A stretch of 64,000 nucleotides of DNA from positions 310,001-374,000 of the forward strand of contig NZ_PCNZ01000004.1 of NCBI RefSeq assembly GCF_002975175.1. The letters run 5' to 3'. Position numbers and translations under genes: made by a program. The stretch is from Bacillus sp. MYb209. GTDB taxonomy: Bacteria; Bacillota; Bacilli; Bacillales; Bacillaceae_G. Below the pieces are notes generated by a model that was not told the DNA's origin, made no database searches, and was given only the letters and a program-made list of their open reading frames with translations. The stretch's first letter is position 1, and each line of letters begins with the position of its first letter. This document shows positions 38,750 through 48,252 of the stretch, piece by piece.

Positions 38750-39010
38750 TTAACGAGGTTCTACAATTAATTTTATCGCTGTACGCTCTTCACCATCAAT
38801 CATAATATCTGTAAACGCTGGGATACAAATCAAGTCCAAACCGCTAGGCGCTACAAATCCTCTTGCAATTGCTACTGCCTTTACCGCTTGGTTCAATGCA
38901 CCTGCACCAATAGCTTGAATTTCTGCTGTTCCGCGTTCGCGAATAACACCTGCAAGTGCACCAGCTACAGAATTAGGGACCGACGTTGCTTTAACTTTTA
39001 ATATTTCCAT
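38750..39010 (-). CDS. spoVS: stage V sporulation protein SpoVS
   Basis: An 86-residue Alba-like protein required for later stages of sporulation (coat assembly and dehydration in B. subtilis). The sequence VKATSVPNSVAGALAGVIR, AIGAGALNQAVKAVAIARGF, then the C-terminal TAIKLIVEPR is almost invariant in the family. The start at 39010 follows GGAGGAAACGCGG; 13 extra upstream codons lack support. Own transcription unit between ymdB and the broken dipeptidase gene. Confidence 0.97.
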   Translation of the reverse strand: MEILKVKATSVPNSVAGALAGVIRERGTAEIQAIGAGALNQAVKAVAIARGFVAPSGLDLICIPAFTDIMIDGEERTAIKLIVEPR

Positions 39011-39159
39011 TCCGCGTTTCCTCCTCGTTTCTATAAAAAGTAATAGCAATTATTTCACTTTAACTTATATTCACGAGGAATGGCACGTATTCCTGCTAAA
39101 TTTCTGTAATTTTTCTAAAAAATTAAAATATAATAAATTCTCTAACTTTTCGTTAAAAA

Positions 39160-39954
39160 TCAGTCAAAAAACGGTTGGTCATCATTAATTAAAATACGCT
39201 CAATTTTCTTCGCTTTCCCTGTATTAGGATCCACATCAATTAACACTGCACTTAATTGCGTTCTACCATTCGTCACTTCAAAACGCACTGGTAAGTTCGT
39301 TAAAAACTTCTTCAATACTGCTTCGCGATCCATACCTAAAATCCCATCATATGGGCCTGTCATACCAACATCTGTAATATAAGCTGTTCCGCTTGGTAAA
39401 ATACGATTATCAGCTGTAGGAACGTGTGTATGTGTACCTACTACCGCTGTAGCACGACCGTCTACGTACCAACCTAACGCCTGCTTCTCACTTGTTGTTT
39501 CAGCATGAAAATCAACAAAGATAATGTTTGTACGTTTTTTTGCAATGCTGATTAACTCATCCACTTTACGGAATGGACAATCAATTGGAGGAAGGAAAGT
39601 ACGTCCTTGTAAGTTAATAACTGCAACTTCTGTTCCATTACAATTTACAAAGATAAGCCCTTTTCCCGGCGTTCCTTCTGGGAAGTTAGCTGGTCTTGCA
39701 AGATATTTTGCATCATCAATAAATTCAAATACTTCACGGTTATCCCAAGCGTGGTTTCCAAGCGTAACCGCTTGTGCCCCGCACTCTAAAAAGTTTCGAT
39801 ATATTTTTTCCGTAATTCCACGTCCACCCGCAGCATTTTCTCCATTAATAATTGTTACTGTGGGTGTATACTTTTTCTTTAATGCCGGTACGTACTGTTG
39901 AATCATGTCTCTACCAGGAGATCCTACTACATCCCCAACAAATAATATTCTCAT
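39160..39954 (-). CDS. ymdB: metallophosphoesterase YmdB
   Basis: A 264-residue calcineurin-like phosphodiesterase, reported in B. subtilis to hydrolyse 2',3'-cAMP and to steer the choice between motility and biofilm. Metal-site motifs run in order: FVGDVVGSPGRD, INGENAAGGRGI, LGNHAWDN, FVDFHAETTSEK and VVGTHTHVPTAD. Length fits. It follows rny on the same strand; a terminator separates them. Confidence 0.95.
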   Translation of the reverse strand: MRILFVGDVVGSPGRDMIQQYVPALKKKYTPTVTIINGENAAGGRGITEKIYRNFLECGAQAVTLGNHAWDNREVFEFIDDAKYLARPANFPEGTPGKGLIFVNCNGTEVAVINLQGRTFLPPIDCPFRKVDELISIAKKRTNIIFVDFHAETTSEKQALGWYVDGRATAVVGTHTHVPTADNRILPSGTAYITDVGMTGPYDGILGMDREAVLKKFLTNLPVRFEVTNGRTQLSAVLIDVDPNTGKAKKIERILINDDQPFFD

Positions 39955-40108
39955 ATGTCTTACCCTTTCTATGTACTACATTTTTTATTATCATACTATA
40001 ACTTGAAGCTATTTCCTTACAACAGTTACAATTTATCTATTATAAGTTTCTTTCACTTGCATACTGCTTATAAATAGTTTCCTTTATTTTACCCAATTCC
40101 AACACAAA

Positions 40109-40139
40109 AAAATAAAGTGGTGTTTCACCACTTTATTTT
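40109..40139 (-). terminator. terminator of rny
   Basis: AAAATAAAGTGGTG / CACCACTTTATTTT, 14-bp perfect stem with a three-base loop, overlapping the rny stop and followed by a T-run on the minus strand. Confidence 0.9.
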
Positions 40140-41695
40140 GCGTATTCCACTGCACGTGTTTCACGAATAACAGTTACTTTAATATGTCCTGGATAATCCA
40201 GTTCATTTTCAATACGTTTTCGAATATCACGAGCTAAACGATGAGCTTCTAAATCATCAATTGTATCTGGTTTTACCAGAATACGAACTTCACGTCCTGC
40301 TTGAATTGCGAAAGATTTTTCTACGCCTTCATAAGACTCTGAAATTTCTTCTAACTTTTCAAGACGACGAATGTAGTTCTCAAGCGTTTCACTACGAGCT
40401 CCCGGTCTTGCAGCTGATAATGCATCTGCTGCAGCAACTAGAACTGCAATGATAGAAGTTGGTTCTGTGTCACCATGGTGAGATGCGATACTGTTTATTA
40501 CAACAGGATGCTCTTTATATTTCGTTGCGAGTTCAACACCAATTTCAACGTGACTACCTTCTACTTCATGATCGATTGCTTTTCCGATATCATGTAATAG
40601 ACCAGCACGTCTTGCTAGTTTTTCATCCTCACCAAGCTCCGCTGCCATAAGTCCAGTTAAGTATGCAACTTCCATAGAGTGTTTTAAGACGTTTTGTCCA
40701 TAACTTGTACGGTATTTTAAACGACCTAAAATTTTAATTAAATCTGGATGTAAGCCATGAACACCCACTTCAAACGTTGTTTGCTCTCCGACTTCACGAA
40801 TATACTCGTCCACTTCACGTCTTGATTTTTCGACCATCTCTTCAATACGCGCTGGGTGAATACGTCCGTCCTGTACTAGTTTATCAAGAGCGATACGAGC
40901 TGTTTCACGACGAATCGGGTCAAATCCAGATAGAATTACCGCTTCTGGTGTATCATCGATAATAAGGTCAATACCTGTTAACGTTTCTAACGTACGAATA
41001 TTACGACCTTCACGTCCGATAATACGTCCCTTCATTTCGTCATTTGGAAGATTTACAACCGAAACGGTTGTTTCAGCAACATGATCAGCTGCACATCTTT
41101 GCATTGCAAGAGATAAAATCTCTTTTGCCTTCTTATCCGCTTCTTCTTTCGCGCGAACTTCACTTTCTTTTACCATAACGGCAATTTCATGAGAAACTTC
41201 ACTTTCCACTTTACCAAGAATAATTGCTTTCGCTTGTTCGCGGGTCAGATTGGAAATGCGCTCTAATTCCGTTTGTTGCTTTTGAACTAACTCTCCCACT
41301 TTGCTTTCCAACTCTTCAATCTGTTGTTGTTTCGCTACAAGAGATTCCTCTTTCTTTTCTAACTGTCGCTCGCGCTTATCGAGCGTTTCGTCTTTACGAT
41401 CAAGGTTCTCTTCTTTTTGCATTAAACGATTTTCTTGTTTTTGTAATTCGCTTCTACGGTCACGAATTTCTAATTCAGCTTCTGTACGAAGTGTATGAAT
41501 TTCATCCTTTGCTTCTAAAAGCGCTTCTTTCTTAAGTGCTTCAGCATCACGATTCGCTTCGTCTAGAATACGTTTTGCTTCATTAGCTGCACCATTAATC
41601 TTCGCTTCAGCAATAGACTTTCGAACAAAAAAGCCAACAACTGCACCGACTGTTGCAAGCAAAATGGAGATGAGTATCCAAACTGTACTACTCAT
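40133..41695 (-). CDS. rny: ribonuclease Y
   Basis: A 520-residue membrane-anchored endoribonuclease that starts mRNA decay. An N-terminal membrane helix (about 5-25) is followed by a long Glu/Lys-rich coiled coil (30-200), a KH domain ([15 protein letters not shown] near 225), and an HD domain ([25 protein letters not shown] near 370, then SHHGD). Works with the Ric complex, whose RicA is encoded 8 kb away. GGGGAGG lies before the ATG. B. subtilis has pbpX between recA and rny; here there is only non-coding DNA. Confidence 0.97.
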   Translation of the reverse strand: MSSTVWILISILLATVGAVVGFFVRKSIAEAKINGAANEAKRILDEANRDAEALKKEALLEAKDEIHTLRTEAELEIRDRRSELQKQENRLMQKEENLDRKDETLDKRERQLEKKEESLVAKQQQIEELESKVGELVQKQQTELERISNLTREQAKAIILGKVESEVSHEIAVMVKESEVRAKEEADKKAKEILSLAMQRCAADHVAETTVSVVNLPNDEMKGRIIGREGRNIRTLETLTGIDLIIDDTPEAVILSGFDPIRRETARIALDKLVQDGRIHPARIEEMVEKSRREVDEYIREVGEQTTFEVGVHGLHPDLIKILGRLKYRTSYGQNVLKHSMEVAYLTGLMAAELGEDEKLARRAGLLHDIGKAIDHEVEGSHVEIGVELATKYKEHPVVINSIASHHGDTEPTSIIAVLVAAADALSAARPGARSETLENYIRRLEKLEEISESYEGVEKSFAIQAGREVRILVKPDTIDDLEAHRLARDIRKRIENELDYPGHIKVTVIRETRAVEYAK

Positions 41696-41727
41696 GATTT
41701 CACCTCCCCTTGCTATGAATGAAAAAA

Positions 41728-41773
41728 GACTGTCGGCATGTACATTGAATTACAACGTACAGCAAAGACCGTC
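41728..41773 (-). promoter_or_regulatory. imperfect hairpin in the rny leader
   Basis: GACTGTCGGCATGTAC (41728-41743) and GTACAGCAAAGACCGTC (41757-41773) form an imperfect stem ending about 30 bases before the rny start. It may be a leader structure or nothing. Elsewhere in 41696-42148 only a 69-codon minus-strand frame without a ribosome site is seen, which I do not call. Confidence 0.35.
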
Positions 41774-42148
41774 GCCCCGCTTTTTTAAGGGACTTTCTTC
41801 ATTTCACAATTAAAATGTCATATTATTATTTCGGCAAGATTTAAGTCTTACTCCGAATATTACTTCTCTTCTTGAGAAGAGTGTATCGTATATAAGAAAA
41901 AATATACATTCTCATTGTATCTATCGCAATTTTCATTGTCAAGCGTTGTCTACTTTTACTTTCTTTACCTTCAGCCCTGAATCTTATATGGATTAAAAAA
42001 ATAGACGGCATATTATCCTGGAAAACCTTAGAAAATCCCAATTCATTCACTTAAAATATATGAATATTCCCCTTTACACATAGCCTTTTGGATAGAATAA
42101 ATATTTTATCTTCAGCTATATACAACGCTTTCATAGTGGATTAAAAAA

Positions 42149-42173
42149 TAAAAGACACGGGACCGTGTCTTTT
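42149..42173 (-). terminator. terminator of recA
   Basis: AAAAGACACGG / CCGTGTCTTTT stem with a two-base loop, followed by a T-run on the minus strand, directly after recA. Confidence 0.92.
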
Positions 42174-42178
42174 ATTTT

Positions 42179-43210
42179 TTAATCTTGACGAGTTGAATCT
42201 TCCGTGTCTTCAACACCAGAGTTTTCACCAATTCCGTGATGTTCACGAACAAAGAAGGCAATTTCCTCTCTTAAATCCGTATTCTCTTTTAAGAATTGCT
42301 TCGAATTTTCACGACCTTGTCCTAAGCGTTCTTCATTATAAGAGTACCAAGCACCGCTCTTTTGAACGATATCAAGTTCAGAAGCCATATCTAAGATTTC
42401 ACCTTCTCTTGAAATACCTTCTCCGTACATAATATCAACTTCAGCAACACGGAATGGCGGTGCTACTTTATTTTTAACTACTTTTACTTTCGTTTTATTA
42501 CCAACGATGTCATTACCTTGCTTTAATTGCTCAGCACGACGTACTTCAAGACGGACAGTTGAATAGAATTTCAATGCACGACCACCTGGAGTTGTTTCTG
42601 GGTTCCCGAACATAACCCCAACTTTTTCACGAATTTGGTTGATAAAGATTGCGATTGTTTTTGATTTGTTGATTGCACCTGAAAGTTTACGAAGTGCTTG
42701 TGACATTAAACGTGCTTGTAAACCAACGTGAGAGTCACCCATGTCCCCTTCGATCTCAGCTTTCGGTACAAGAGCTGCTACAGAGTCAATTACGATAATA
42801 TCAACCGCGCCACTTCGTACAAGTGCTTCTGCGATTTCTAGTCCTTGCTCCCCTGTATCAGGCTGTGATAATAGTAATTCATCGATGTTAACACCTAATT
42901 TTTGTGCATATACAGGATCCATTGCATGCTCCGCATCAATGAACGCTGCTTGTCCACCTTGACGCTGTACTTCCGCGATTGCGTGTAATGAAACTGTTGT
43001 TTTACCTGAACTTTCAGGTCCATAAATTTCAATAACACGGCCACGTGGGTATCCGCCTACCCCTAGTGCCACATCAAGTGCTAAAGAACCACTTGAAATT
43101 GTAGAAATTCTACGCTCCGCTTGTTCTCCTAATTTCATAATTGAACCTTTACCGAATTGCTTCTCTATTTGTTTTAACGCCATATCTAATGCCGCTTGAC
43201 GATCGCTCAT
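42179..43210 (-). CDS. recA: recombinase RecA
   Basis: A 343-residue recombinase that forms filaments on single-stranded DNA, exchanges strands and triggers LexA cleavage. Walker A is [10 protein letters not shown], the L1 region is [16 protein letters not shown]2 is [16 protein letters not shown], and the C-terminus is acidic ([11 protein letters not shown]). AAGGAGG lies eight bases before the ATG. The frame is continuous; there is no group I intron. A LexA box and a good promoter lie upstream, so it is under SOS control. cinA upstream has its own terminator. Confidence 0.99.
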   Translation of the reverse strand: MSDRQAALDMALKQIEKQFGKGSIMKLGEQAERRISTISSGSLALDVALGVGGYPRGRVIEIYGPESSGKTTVSLHAIAEVQRQGGQAAFIDAEHAMDPVYAQKLGVNIDELLLSQPDTGEQGLEIAEALVRSGAVDIIVIDSVAALVPKAEIEGDMGDSHVGLQARLMSQALRKLSGAINKSKTIAIFINQIREKVGVMFGNPETTPGGRALKFYSTVRLEVRRAEQLKQGNDIVGNKTKVKVVKNKVAPPFRVAEVDIMYGEGISREGEILDMASELDIVQKSGAWYSYNEERLGQGRENSKQFLKENTDLREEIAFFVREHHGIGENSGVEDTEDSTRQD

Positions 43211-43243
43211 TCAAAATTCCTCCTTAACTAAATTGCTAATCTT

Positions 43244-43294
43244 ATTATACCTATTTTCAATTCAATTTGCCAACAAAAATCGAACATTTATTCG
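43244..43294 (-). promoter_or_regulatory. recA promoter and LexA (DinR) box
   Basis: On the minus strand TTGGCA (43268-43273), an 18-base spacer and TATAAT (43244-43249) form a sigma-A promoter. CGAACATTTATTCG at 43281-43294 (plus strand) differs from the Bacillus SOS box CGAAC-N4-GTTCG by one base and lies just upstream of the -35. Confidence 0.85.
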
Positions 43295-43337
43295 ATTTTT
43301 TTATTTTATATCGAATAAAACTAGGTTTTCCAACAAA

Positions 43338-43375
43338 AAAAAGCTAGAAGAAATTTATATCTCTTCTAGCTTTTT
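43338..43375 (-). terminator. terminator of cinA
   Basis: AAAAAGCTAGAAGA / TCTTCTAGCTTTTT, 14-bp stem overlapping the cinA stop codon, with T-run on the minus strand. Confidence 0.88.
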
Positions 43376-44593
43376 AAATAAATGATAAAATCCATATTTT
43401 GTAGAGCGTTCTCTAATTTGTTGACGACTTCCACTTAAATTAAGCGAGAAGACTACAGCTGGTTCATCTTTAATCACCAATCCAATAAATACTGTTCCTG
43501 GTTCTTTCTGCTCTGAAGCATCCGGTCCTGCCACCCCAGTGAAACTAATTCCGATATCTGCTTTTAACAGTTTCTTTACATTTTCAGCAAGATAACGAGC
43601 ACACTGTTTACTAACCGCGCCGTCAGTACGCAACACTTCTTCAGGTACATGTAAAATTTGTTGCTTCACATCATTTTGATAACAAATGACACCGCCTTTA
43701 AATACAGACGAAACACCAGCATTTTCTGTTACTTGATTTCCAAAAAGACCACCTGTTAAACTTTCTGCACACGCTAAAGTTAACCCTTTTTCCTTCAATA
43801 GCCTTATTACCTTGTAATGAAGGAAATCTTGGTCATATCCGTAGAAAAATTCTCCTACTCTTTCTAAAATCAAATCTTCCACATGCTGAATCAGTTTCTC
43901 CGCCTCATCAGCATCATGATGTTTGGCAGTTAAACGTAATGTCACTTCTCCATCATTTGCAAGTGGTGCAATGGTTGGGTTCGTTTGTCCATCAATTAAA
44001 TCTTGAACTTTCACCTCTAATTGAGATTCCCCAATACCGAAAAAACGAAGAACACGAGAATAAATATTTTCCCCCGTTGTAAACTTACATAAAAAAGGCT
44101 CTACGTAACTTATATACATCGGCTTCATTTCTTTTGGTGGTCCTGGTAATAAAATATAAACTTTTCCGTTCTTATTTAACCCCATACCAGGCGCCATACC
44201 GTGATCATTCGCAAATACAGTCGATCCATTTAAAACGAGCGCCTGCTTTTTATTATTCTCTGTAAATTCACGGCCTGTACGCTTAAAATAATCGCTTATC
44301 GATGTTAATGCCTTTTCATCATACACAAGCTCTTCATCTAAACTAGACGCTATTGTTTCTTTCGTTAAATCATCTTTTGTCGGTCCTAATCCACCTGTAA
44401 AAATGAGCATATCGGCTCGTTCTTCAGCCAATTCAATTGCCTTCTGTAATCGCTTGTTATTATCCCCAACAACAGTATGGTAGTACACGTTAATTCCGAT
44501 TGAAGCTAACTTTTCAGATAAAAACTGGGCATTTGTATTTGCAATTTGTCCAAGTAATAGTTCCGTTCCAACCGCAATAATTTCAGCATTCAT
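43355..44593 (-). CDS. cinA: competence/damage-inducible protein CinA
   Basis: A 412-residue two-domain protein. The N-terminal MoCF-like domain (about 1-170: [31 protein letters not shown]) is an ADP-ribose/NADP-type pyrophosphatase in homologues, and the C-terminal CinA domain (about 250-405: [27 protein letters not shown]) is an NMN deamidase in homologues, so a role in pyridine nucleotide recycling is likely. It follows pgsA by 20 bases and precedes recA as in B. subtilis. GGGGGAATTGGG lies before the ATG. Confidence 0.95.
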   Translation of the reverse strand: MNAEIIAVGTELLLGQIANTNAQFLSEKLASIGINVYYHTVVGDNNKRLQKAIELAEERADMLIFTGGLGPTKDDLTKETIASSLDEELVYDEKALTSISDYFKRTGREFTENNKKQALVLNGSTVFANDHGMAPGMGLNKNGKVYILLPGPPKEMKPMYISYVEPFLCKFTTGENIYSRVLRFFGIGESQLEVKVQDLIDGQTNPTIAPLANDGEVTLRLTAKHHDADEAEKLIQHVEDLILERVGEFFYGYDQDFLHYKVIRLLKEKGLTLACAESLTGGLFGNQVTENAGVSSVFKGGVICYQNDVKQQILHVPEEVLRTDGAVSKQCARYLAENVKKLLKADIGISFTGVAGPDASEQKEPGTVFIGLVIKDEPAVVFSLNLSGSRQQIRERSTKYGFYHLFKKLEEI

Positions 44594-44613
44594 CCCAATT
44601 CCCCCATAAACTT

Positions 44614-45192
44614 CTATTTTGAGTTTACAAAAGCATCTTTATTTTTCCAGAAATAATCCCATCCTGAAATAACGGTAAAGAATAATGCAATCCATATGAA
44701 AATATCTGCAACTGGAATATGAAGTAAATTTAACGGTACATCATGTAATAAGTATGCTGCAATCGCAATAATTTGTGTCCATGTCTTAATTTTCCCTAGC
44801 TGATTTGCTGCAACTACTTCCCCTGTCCCAGCAAGTACAAGGCGTAAACCTGTTACTGCAAACTCACGGCTTATAATTACAATAACGATCCAAGCAGGTA
44901 CATATTGCATCTCTACCAACGTGATAAGTGCTGCAGAAACAAGTAATTTATCTGCTAACGGGTCAAGGAATTTCCCTAAATTCGTTACAAGATTATATTT
45001 TCTTGCATAATATCCATCAATCCAATCTGTAGCTGAAGCAATTATAAAGATTAGTGCTCCTACTAAATGTTGAATTGGTAAATTGACATCACCAATTGCA
45101 TATGAGCCCCAGTTAAAGGGCGCTAGCATAATTACCATAAAAATTGGAATTAAGCAGATTCTAGATATTGTAATTTTATTTGGTAAATTCAC
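44614..45192 (-). CDS. pgsA: phosphatidylglycerophosphate synthase PgsA
   Basis: A 192-residue membrane enzyme that joins CDP-diacylglycerol and glycerol 3-phosphate, the committed step to phosphatidylglycerol. The CDP-alcohol phosphatidyltransferase signature DG-x2-AR-x8-G-x3-D-x3-D is complete (DGYYAR, then [11 protein letters not shown]). Four to six membrane helices. The start codon is GTG, eight bases after GGAGG. Upstream of cinA in the same likely operon and downstream of rodZ. Confidence 0.96.
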   Translation of the reverse strand: MNLPNKITISRICLIPIFMVIMLAPFNWGSYAIGDVNLPIQHLVGALIFIIASATDWIDGYYARKYNLVTNLGKFLDPLADKLLVSAALITLVEMQYVPAWIVIVIISREFAVTGLRLVLAGTGEVVAANQLGKIKTWTQIIAIAAYLLHDVPLNLLHIPVADIFIWIALFFTVISGWDYFWKNKDAFVNSK

Positions 45193-45255
45193 AGCTATTC
45201 CTCCATCATGTCAAAAACATTTGTTCATTGAAAAAAGTCATCGAAGCGATGACTG

Positions 45256-46152
45256 TTATTGTGCAGGTTGCCCTATCCCTAGATTTTTAATCAAGAATTT
45301 CTGATGATAATTCTCTTCCGGATTCAATGGGAATGTAACGACTTGGCCATTCAATTTAAATTCAACATTCGGTGCACTTCCTATATTAAGGTTTACCTCT
45401 TTCGCTGTTGATAAATCATATTTTTGGGTCTGGCCTGCCTGTAAAGTACCGCTAAAGATATCATTTCCTGCCTCATTTTTAATACCTACATAACTTGCGT
45501 CTTTTGTTGTAATTTCCAATTCTAACGCTTTATTATTATGAATTTCCAAAGTAGATGTTATCTTATCGGTTCCAACTAACTTAATTTCATTCTCACCAGT
45601 TGGCTGTCCTTTTTGTTCCTCTTTCTTTGGTTCTTCTTTTTTAGGTTCTTCCGCTTTCACTTCATCTTTCTTCGTATCTAGCGGAGAATCTTTTGCTTTT
45701 TGAACCTCAATTTTCTCACTTTGAGCATTTGGAACTTGCCTATCATCTTTTCCAGTTAACGCTTGAATAACAAACCAGACTACCACTCCAAATGCGATTA
45801 CTAACAACACAATCAAAATTTTCGGCATATGATCTGCAATTGGCCATGATGAAGATTTTTGCATTGTTTCTTGTGTTTTTTGTCCGGTTGATACTTGTGG
45901 AACTTCACGATTTTCAGATTGTGGTATCGTACTCTGATATTCTACAAGCAGTTCCTCTCCATTTAATCCAACAGCATCTGCATATTGTTTAATGAATGCA
46001 CGCGCATAAAAAGCTCCTGGCAACACATCATAATTGCCTTCTTCAATCGCTACTAAATGGCGTTTTTGAATTTTTGTAATCTCATGCAGCTGATCAATAG
46101 ACAAGCCTTTCGCTTCTCTTGCTTCTGTCAGCTTTTGTCCTAATTCCGTCAC
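45256..46152 (-). CDS. rodZ: RodZ-like helix-turn-helix membrane protein (YmfM)
   Basis: A 298-residue cell-shape protein that links MreB to the elongation machinery. An N-terminal HTH_25 domain (about 1-70: LTEAREAKGLSIDQLHEIT, IQKRHLVAIEEGNYDVLPG), one membrane helix (about 108-130: ILIVLLVIAFGVVVWFV), a Lys/Glu-rich linker and a C-terminal DUF4115 beta domain. I take the GTG at 46152 as start because GAGGT is seven bases upstream; the frame to 46161 would overlap that site. It follows ymfK by 21 bases. Confidence 0.88.
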   Translation of the reverse strand: MTELGQKLTEAREAKGLSIDQLHEITKIQKRHLVAIEEGNYDVLPGAFYARAFIKQYADAVGLNGEELLVEYQSTIPQSENREVPQVSTGQKTQETMQKSSSWPIADHMPKILIVLLVIAFGVVVWFVIQALTGKDDRQVPNAQSEKIEVQKAKDSPLDTKKDEVKAEEPKKEEPKKEEQKGQPTGENEIKLVGTDKITSTLEIHNNKALELEITTKDASYVGIKNEAGNDIFSGTLQAGQTQKYDLSTAKEVNLNIGSAPNVEFKLNGQVVTFPLNPEENYHQKFLIKNLGIGQPAQ

Positions 46153-46173
46153 TACTAACACCTCAATATTTCT

Positions 46174-46959
46174 TTAAAAGTCGAACATAGAGAAATTATT
46201 TTGCGTACCTTGCTCAATTTCATCTACTAAATTATATTGAATTTCTTCATCATAATCGTTACGCAATTCGATAATATAATCAAAATCATCCAATGTGTAT
46301 TCTGACTGACTCACAAACACATCCGGATGTTCCACAACTTTCGTTGCAGGCAATCTCATGATTTCACGAACGAGCTGCCAGTGTCTTTCATTGGCACGCT
46401 TTGTCGACACAATTCCATCTAGTATGAAAATATTATCGTCGCTATACTCATCTTCAATCAATTGGCTACGAACAGTTTGCTTAATGAGAGTAGATGATAC
46501 GAATAACCATCTCTTATTTGCACAAACACTTGCGGCAACAATAGATTCTGTTTTTCCGACACGAGGCATTCCTCGTATCCCAATTAATTTATGACCTTCT
46601 TTTTTCATTATCTCCGCCATAAAGTCTACAAGTAATCCTAGTTCATCACGCACAAATCGAAATGTTTTCTTATCATCTGCATCTCGTTGTATGTACCTAC
46701 CATGTCTAACTGCTAGCTTATCTCTAAGCTTTGGTGGACGATATTTCGTTACCGTTATATTATCCATCGTATTTAAAATTGATTCAAGTCTAGAGATTTG
46801 TTCTTGATTATCACACATAAGCAAAAGTCCACGTCGTGCATTATCTACACCATTAATTGTGACAATATTGATGCCAAGCATACCGATTAGCGAAGAAACG
46901 TCACCAAGTAAGCCAGGTCGGTTTTTATGTATTTCATATTCAAAATACCATTCAATCAT
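46174..46959 (-). CDS. ymfK: YmfK, DUF3388 protein with ACT-like and P-loop segments
   Basis: A 261-residue protein of unknown function, conserved next to ymfJ and rodZ. The N-terminus (YEIHKNRPGLLGDVSSLIGMLGINI in outline) resembles an ACT regulatory domain. A P-loop-like GMPRVGKTESIVAAS follows near 130, with a possible Walker B FILDGIV, so nucleotide binding is likely. ATPase activity and ligand are not known to me. Confidence 0.85.
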   Translation of the reverse strand: MIEWYFEYEIHKNRPGLLGDVSSLIGMLGINIVTINGVDNARRGLLLMCDNQEQISRLESILNTMDNITVTKYRPPKLRDKLAVRHGRYIQRDADDKKTFRFVRDELGLLVDFMAEIMKKEGHKLIGIRGMPRVGKTESIVAASVCANKRWLFVSSTLIKQTVRSQLIEDEYSDDNIFILDGIVSTKRANERHWQLVREIMRLPATKVVEHPDVFVSQSEYTLDDFDYIIELRNDYDEEIQYNLVDEIEQGTQNNFSMFDF

Positions 46960-47067
46960 CCAAAATCACTCCCCCACGCTTACTTTACACCTACGTACTA
47001 TATTATATGATTTCACCTTAATAGGGAAGCTAAATGTATAATCTATTCCTCCTAATTATTATACAAA

Positions 47068-47100
47068 AAAAGTAGAGAGGATCTTCTCCTCTCTACTTTT
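47068..47100 (-). terminator. terminator of ymfJ
   Basis: AAAAGTAGAGAGGA / TCCTCTCTACTTTT, 14-bp perfect stem overlapping the ymfJ stop codon, T-run on the minus strand. Confidence 0.9.
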
Positions 47101-47347
47101 ACTTATGTTGTACAAACTTCACCATTAAATTTGCGATTGTATGTTGCTCTTGTTCATCAGCAACTTTCCAAAGCTCAGCTAATAATTTTTCTTGATCATT
47201 GCGAGCTTCCACTTCATTAGCTAGATAATCTCCCACACGAAATGCCATATCTGATACTGCACCACCATCAAGCCCTTTTCCCTCTGCTTGCTCTAAACGT
47301 TCTCCTAAAAAGCTCTTCCACTGATCAAAGTTTTCTAACACTGTCAT
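47099..47347 (-). CDS. ymfJ: YmfJ, DUF3243 protein
   Basis: An 82-residue soluble helical protein of the DUF3243 family (FDQWKSFLGERLEQAEGKG, then VGDYLANEVEARNDQEKLL). No enzymatic motif. The start at 47347 has AGGTG in front; five further codons to 47362 overlap that site. It lies between ymfI and ymfK as in B. subtilis. Function unknown. Confidence 0.88.
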   Translation of the reverse strand: MTVLENFDQWKSFLGERLEQAEGKGLDGGAVSDMAFRVGDYLANEVEARNDQEKLLAELWKVADEQEQHTIANLMVKFVQHK

Positions 47348-47422
47348 GTTTAAGCACCTCACTATTTAGTAATAGAATCATGCTTAATTTGTACAATTTC
47401 TTGTTTTTTATGTAAGAATTTT

Positions 47423-48136
47423 TTAGCAATGCCAACCGCCATTCACTCCGATAATTTGCCCCGTAATATAAGAAGCTCCCGGTGAAACAAGGAAGGAGAC
47501 TGTTTTTGCTACCTCTTCGGGTAGTCCTATTCTACCTAATGGAATATCTTCAGCAATTTCATTTTTATCATCTTCTGAAAATACATTTAACATTTCTGTT
47601 TCGATTGCACCTGGCGCTACCGCATTAACGCGCAATCCACTTAAAGAAACTTCTTTCGCTAAAGCCTTCACATAGGAATTTTGTGCACCTTTTACCATTG
47701 AGTACAGCACCTCACAAGATGCTCCTATTTGCCCCCATATGGATGAAATAATGACAACATTACCACTTCTCCGCCCAATCATCGGTGGAAGCGCCATCGA
47801 TAAAAGTCTATATACACTCTTCACTTGAAGCTCCACCATATAATCTAATTCTTCATTCGTAACATCTGTTACTAATCCAAAGATACTCTTTCCAGCTGCG
47901 TATACAATAACATCAATAGGATGTTCGATTTGTCCCCACAATTCCTCCGCTCCATCGATAGAAGCTAAATTTGCTTGCACAGGAATCACTGCATCAAATT
48001 CCTTTTGTAACTCCCTTACCTTGTCTTCGCTTTTATTGTAATGAATATAGACTGTATAACCATCCTCGATTAACTGCTTCGAAATAGCAGAGCCAATCCC
48101 TCCGCTTCCTCCAGTTACTAATGCATACTTTTTCAT
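47423..48136 (-). CDS. ymfI: SDR reductase YmfI (EF-P 5-aminopentanone reductase)
   Basis: A 237-residue classical short-chain dehydrogenase. The cofactor motif is TGGSGGIGSAIS, NAG is AAG in VIVYAAGKS, and the catalytic triad is Ser in IISSIWG with Tyr-x3-Lys in YSMVKGA. In B. subtilis YmfI completes the 5-aminopentanol modification on Lys32 of elongation factor P. The neighbouring ymfF and ymfH products are linked to the same modification, which supports the same role here. Confidence 0.9.
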   Translation of the reverse strand: MKKYALVTGGSGGIGSAISKQLIEDGYTVYIHYNKSEDKVRELQKEFDAVIPVQANLASIDGAEELWGQIEHPIDVIVYAAGKSIFGLVTDVTNEELDYMVELQVKSVYRLLSMALPPMIGRRSGNVVIISSIWGQIGASCEVLYSMVKGAQNSYVKALAKEVSLSGLRVNAVAPGAIETEMLNVFSEDDKNEIAEDIPLGRIGLPEEVAKTVSFLVSPGASYITGQIIGVNGGWHC

Positions 48137-48175
48137 AAATTCCCTCTCTTATCTTTTATGTATAAATAAATAATA

Positions 48176-48218
48176 CCCTCATCTTACCATTTGGCAATAA
48201 CCAAACGTTAGATGAGGG
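48176..48218 (-). terminator. terminator of ymfFH
   Basis: CCCTCATCT / AGATGAGGG stem with an inner stem ATTTGG/CCAAA(C)T-like extension, 35 bases after the ymfH stop. Confidence 0.75.
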
Positions 48219-48252
48219 ATATAGATACTGCGTTTTTTATTCACATATTACT

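Noticed and set aside
40261-41535. Plus-strand frames opposite rny.
   Set aside because: Shadows caused by the regular Glu/Lys-rich coiled-coil codons of rny.
41841-42050. 69-codon minus-strand frame between rny and recA.
   Set aside because: No ribosome site, no family features, and no sign of the pbpX gene found here in B. subtilis.
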